DNA of 64,000 nucleotides. Origin: Loktanella sp. 3ANDIMAR09 (GTDB taxonomy: Bacteria > Pseudomonadota > Alphaproteobacteria > Rhodobacterales > Rhodobacteraceae). A program made the position numbers and the translations under genes. The stretch lies in assembly GCF_001420005.1 (NCBI RefSeq), contig NZ_LJAK01000004.1, positions 269,711 to 333,710 on the forward strand. The letters run 5' to 3'. The notes under the pieces are model-generated. The model made no database searches and was not told where the DNA came from. It saw nothing but the letters and a program-made list of their open reading frames with translations. Positions 63,602 to 64,000 of the stretch are shown piece after piece; within the stretch, counting starts at the first letter, position 1, and each line of letters starts with the position of its first letter.

Positions 63602-64000
63602 GTGAAGCCCATTGTACTGCAGCAGCCTGCAGCGAACGGATCAAGCGGGCAGATGTCGCCCCAGACCTTCAAGACATGGGCGACCGGGTTGCAGCCTGCG
63701 TCGTATCAGCGGCGGAAGTCGGCGGGTCTCACCTACGCGAACGGATGTTCATTCTGGCCCACGCCGACCTATCTGATGGGCGGGAATCGGACGAGCATCC
63801 GGGTCGGGCCGGGTCACTTTCAGTTCATCGCGGACCAGAACCAGAAGGGGTCGCAGGTCGGCCTGATCATGGCCGCCCGGTGCTGGATCATGATGTGGGA
63901 CCTGTTGCGCGCGACGGGCTGGACGCCAGGACCGCTCGTCTCTTCCCCCCGATGCCAGGTGACTTTGCGCACCAAGGCGCTGCACTCCAAGGAGGCGCTG
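63602..64000 (+). CDS. Partial prophage-type hypothetical protein, 3' end cut by window edge
   Basis: From GTG 63602 a frame of 133 codons runs without stop to the end of the window: MSPQTFKTWATGLQ (about residue 18), ANGCSFWPTPTYLMGGNRTS, GHFQFIADQNQKGSQVGL. The pattern of SP-x-TFxxWA, WPTPTY, GNR and then a WxxMWDLL region matches proteins of prophages and gene transfer-like regions in Rhodobacteraceae, usually of unknown function. Codon choice (CGG, GGG, TCG) differs from neighbouring genes. The frame is open upstream too, so the true start is unsettled. Confidence 0.6.
   Translation, partial: MKPIVLQQPAANGSSGQMSPQTFKTWATGLQPASYQRRKSAGLTYANGCSFWPTPTYLMGGNRTSIRVGPGHFQFIADQNQKGSQVGLIMAARCWIMMWDLLRATGWTPGPLVSSPRCQVTLRTKALHSKEAL

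Noticed and set aside
63749..63985. Leftward frame at the right edge
   Set aside because: The rightward frame over the same bases has recognisable phage-type motifs; the reverse one does not.

Overview
The window is GC-rich, densely packed chromosomal DNA of an alphaproteobacterium, almost certainly a marine Rhodobacteraceae (Roseobacter-group) strain. The evidence is the gene order glyQ / DUF6446 / glyS / PPDK-like protein, the small DUF6324-type protein, the helicase / hslR / fdxA / carD block, a SAM-II riboswitch in front of metZ, and a histidine tRNA with A at the discriminator position and no encoded G-1. The genus cannot be fixed from the sequence alone.

Layout. Positions 1-12.6 kb hold core metabolism: ilvC (lacking only its first codon), a DMT exporter, the folB-folP-glmM operon, a SleB-type cell wall hydrolase, a divergent PPDK-like protein, and glyS / DUF6446 / glyQ. 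From 12.7 to 29.3 kb lie an envelope protein with an apparently dead trypsin-like domain, trkH, a VOC protein in less GC-rich DNA, folE2, metZ with its promoter, SAM-II riboswitch and terminator, a GST, a PilZ protein, yciB, ftsY, a lytic transglycosylase, an isolated NuoE-NuoF-type fusion, an AlkB-like membrane oxygenase, xseA and purD. From 29.3 to 45.6 kb come carD, fdxA, hslR, a Suv3-like helicase, a TPR protein, SCP2 and hydrolase genes, an exonuclease / ATP-dependent DNA ligase pair, pepF, rpoH and an RluD-type pseudouridine synthase.

The most distinctive functional block is 45.7-53.4 kb. A leftward operon (response regulator, histidine kinase and an iron/ABC-type periplasmic binding protein that overlaps the kinase gene) stands back to back with a rightward operon of tctC-tctB-tctA followed, with overlapping reading frames, by an AtuA/DUF1446 protein and a DUF4387 protein. 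I read this as a self-contained sensing, uptake and conversion unit for an unidentified carboxylate.

From 53.4 to 57.6 kb are tRNA-His, DUF6324, mmcB, a rod-like structured RNA that is a good candidate for 6S RNA, and a ribE-ribB-ribH-nusB operon whose RibB carries a degenerate RibA domain. From 57.8 to 62.4 kb are capsule genes: KpsS-like, an outer membrane export lipoprotein and KpsC-like. They are followed by a REC plus degenerate GGDEF regulator. The last 400 bases carry an open frame resembling a prophage protein, with codon use unlike the rest, so accessory DNA probably begins at the right edge.

A dispersed intergenic element (about 32 bp, four copies) occurs through the window; one copy forms the right arm of the rpoH terminator. 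Five convergent gene pairs share a 4-base overlapping stop (CTAG or TTAG). No CRISPR array, complete insertion sequence or replication origin was seen.
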